DNA of 64,000 nt, from positions 194,334,052-194,398,051 of the forward strand of contig CP136067.1 of assembly GCA_032622095.1 (NCBI GenBank). Reading direction: 5' to 3'. The position numbers and the translations under genes are program-made. This stretch comes from Siphonodentalium dalli. Its lineage: Eukaryota > Mollusca > Scaphopoda > Gadilida > Siphonodentaliidae. Position 1 is the first letter of the stretch. Each line of letters begins with the position of its first letter. The notes beneath the pieces are model-generated. The model saw nothing but the letters and a program-made list of their open reading frames with translations, was not told where the DNA came from and searched no databases. Shown piece by piece: positions 63,871 to 64,000 of the stretch.

Positions 63871-64000
63871 AATGACTAAATGATACTTTTTATACAGTTT
63901 TTTTTGCAAATTCCTTGTTAGATTGAATTACAATGGAGATAAACGTACCCTGTTTCGTTGTACATTCTGGGAATCGAGCATGAAAACAGTTTGTGAACTC

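Overview
The window is animal nuclear DNA: AT-rich, dominated by introns and transposable elements, with metazoan GT-AG introns and several LINE fragments. The combination of many hairpin MITEs, the dispersed repeat built on 'gacttagaa'/'gttatgcccc', TTAGGG-type sequence and a large broken DNA transposon suggests a lophotrochozoan, most likely a mollusc. That taxonomic call is inference from repeat style, not proof.

The only host gene I can support is the 3' half of TOPBP1 on the + strand, from before the window start to the stop codon at 23001-23003. Eleven exons join in one consistent reading frame of 347 residues plus stop. They encode a serine-rich linker, a WDDPT motif that appears to match the ATR-activating domain of vertebrate TopBP1, BRCT7, BRCT8 and a basic C-terminal tail. 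The ten introns are packed with short inverted-repeat elements, several ending within 15-55 nt of a 3' splice site. Two splice sites (acceptor of exon 4, donor of exon 6) are exactly duplicated next to element remnants. Intron 4 carries eight tandem copies of a unit containing the branch-point sequence TACTAAC.

From 23 to 31 kb is intergenic sequence with MITEs and palindromes. The stretch 31.82-39.66 kb looks like one large, broken DNA transposon: about 140-bp inverted ends enclose a minus-strand pseudogene (33.3-38.0 kb, about 1,560 codons) with a FEN1/XPG-like nuclease region and a C-terminal cysteine-rich CXC motif. This agrees with what I know of the Academ superfamily. A LINE 3' fragment sits inside it and its C-terminal part has been duplicated. 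A second, degenerate LINE (39.7-42.8 kb, + strand) abuts it.

From 43 to 52 kb there is no gene I can recognise, only dispersed and tandem repeats. At 52.6-53.2 kb is the end of another LINE (minus strand), followed by a 4.4-kb foldback element (53.2-57.6 kb) with 1.3-kb inverted arms. Its termini and subterminal motif match those of the 31.8-39.7 kb element, so it is probably a non-autonomous relative. Minisatellites with periods near 42, 66, 70 and 37 bp, a second 400-bp copy of a piggyBac-like MITE, and dispersed repeats fill the window to its end. No tRNA, rRNA, CRISPR array or intact transposase gene was recognised.
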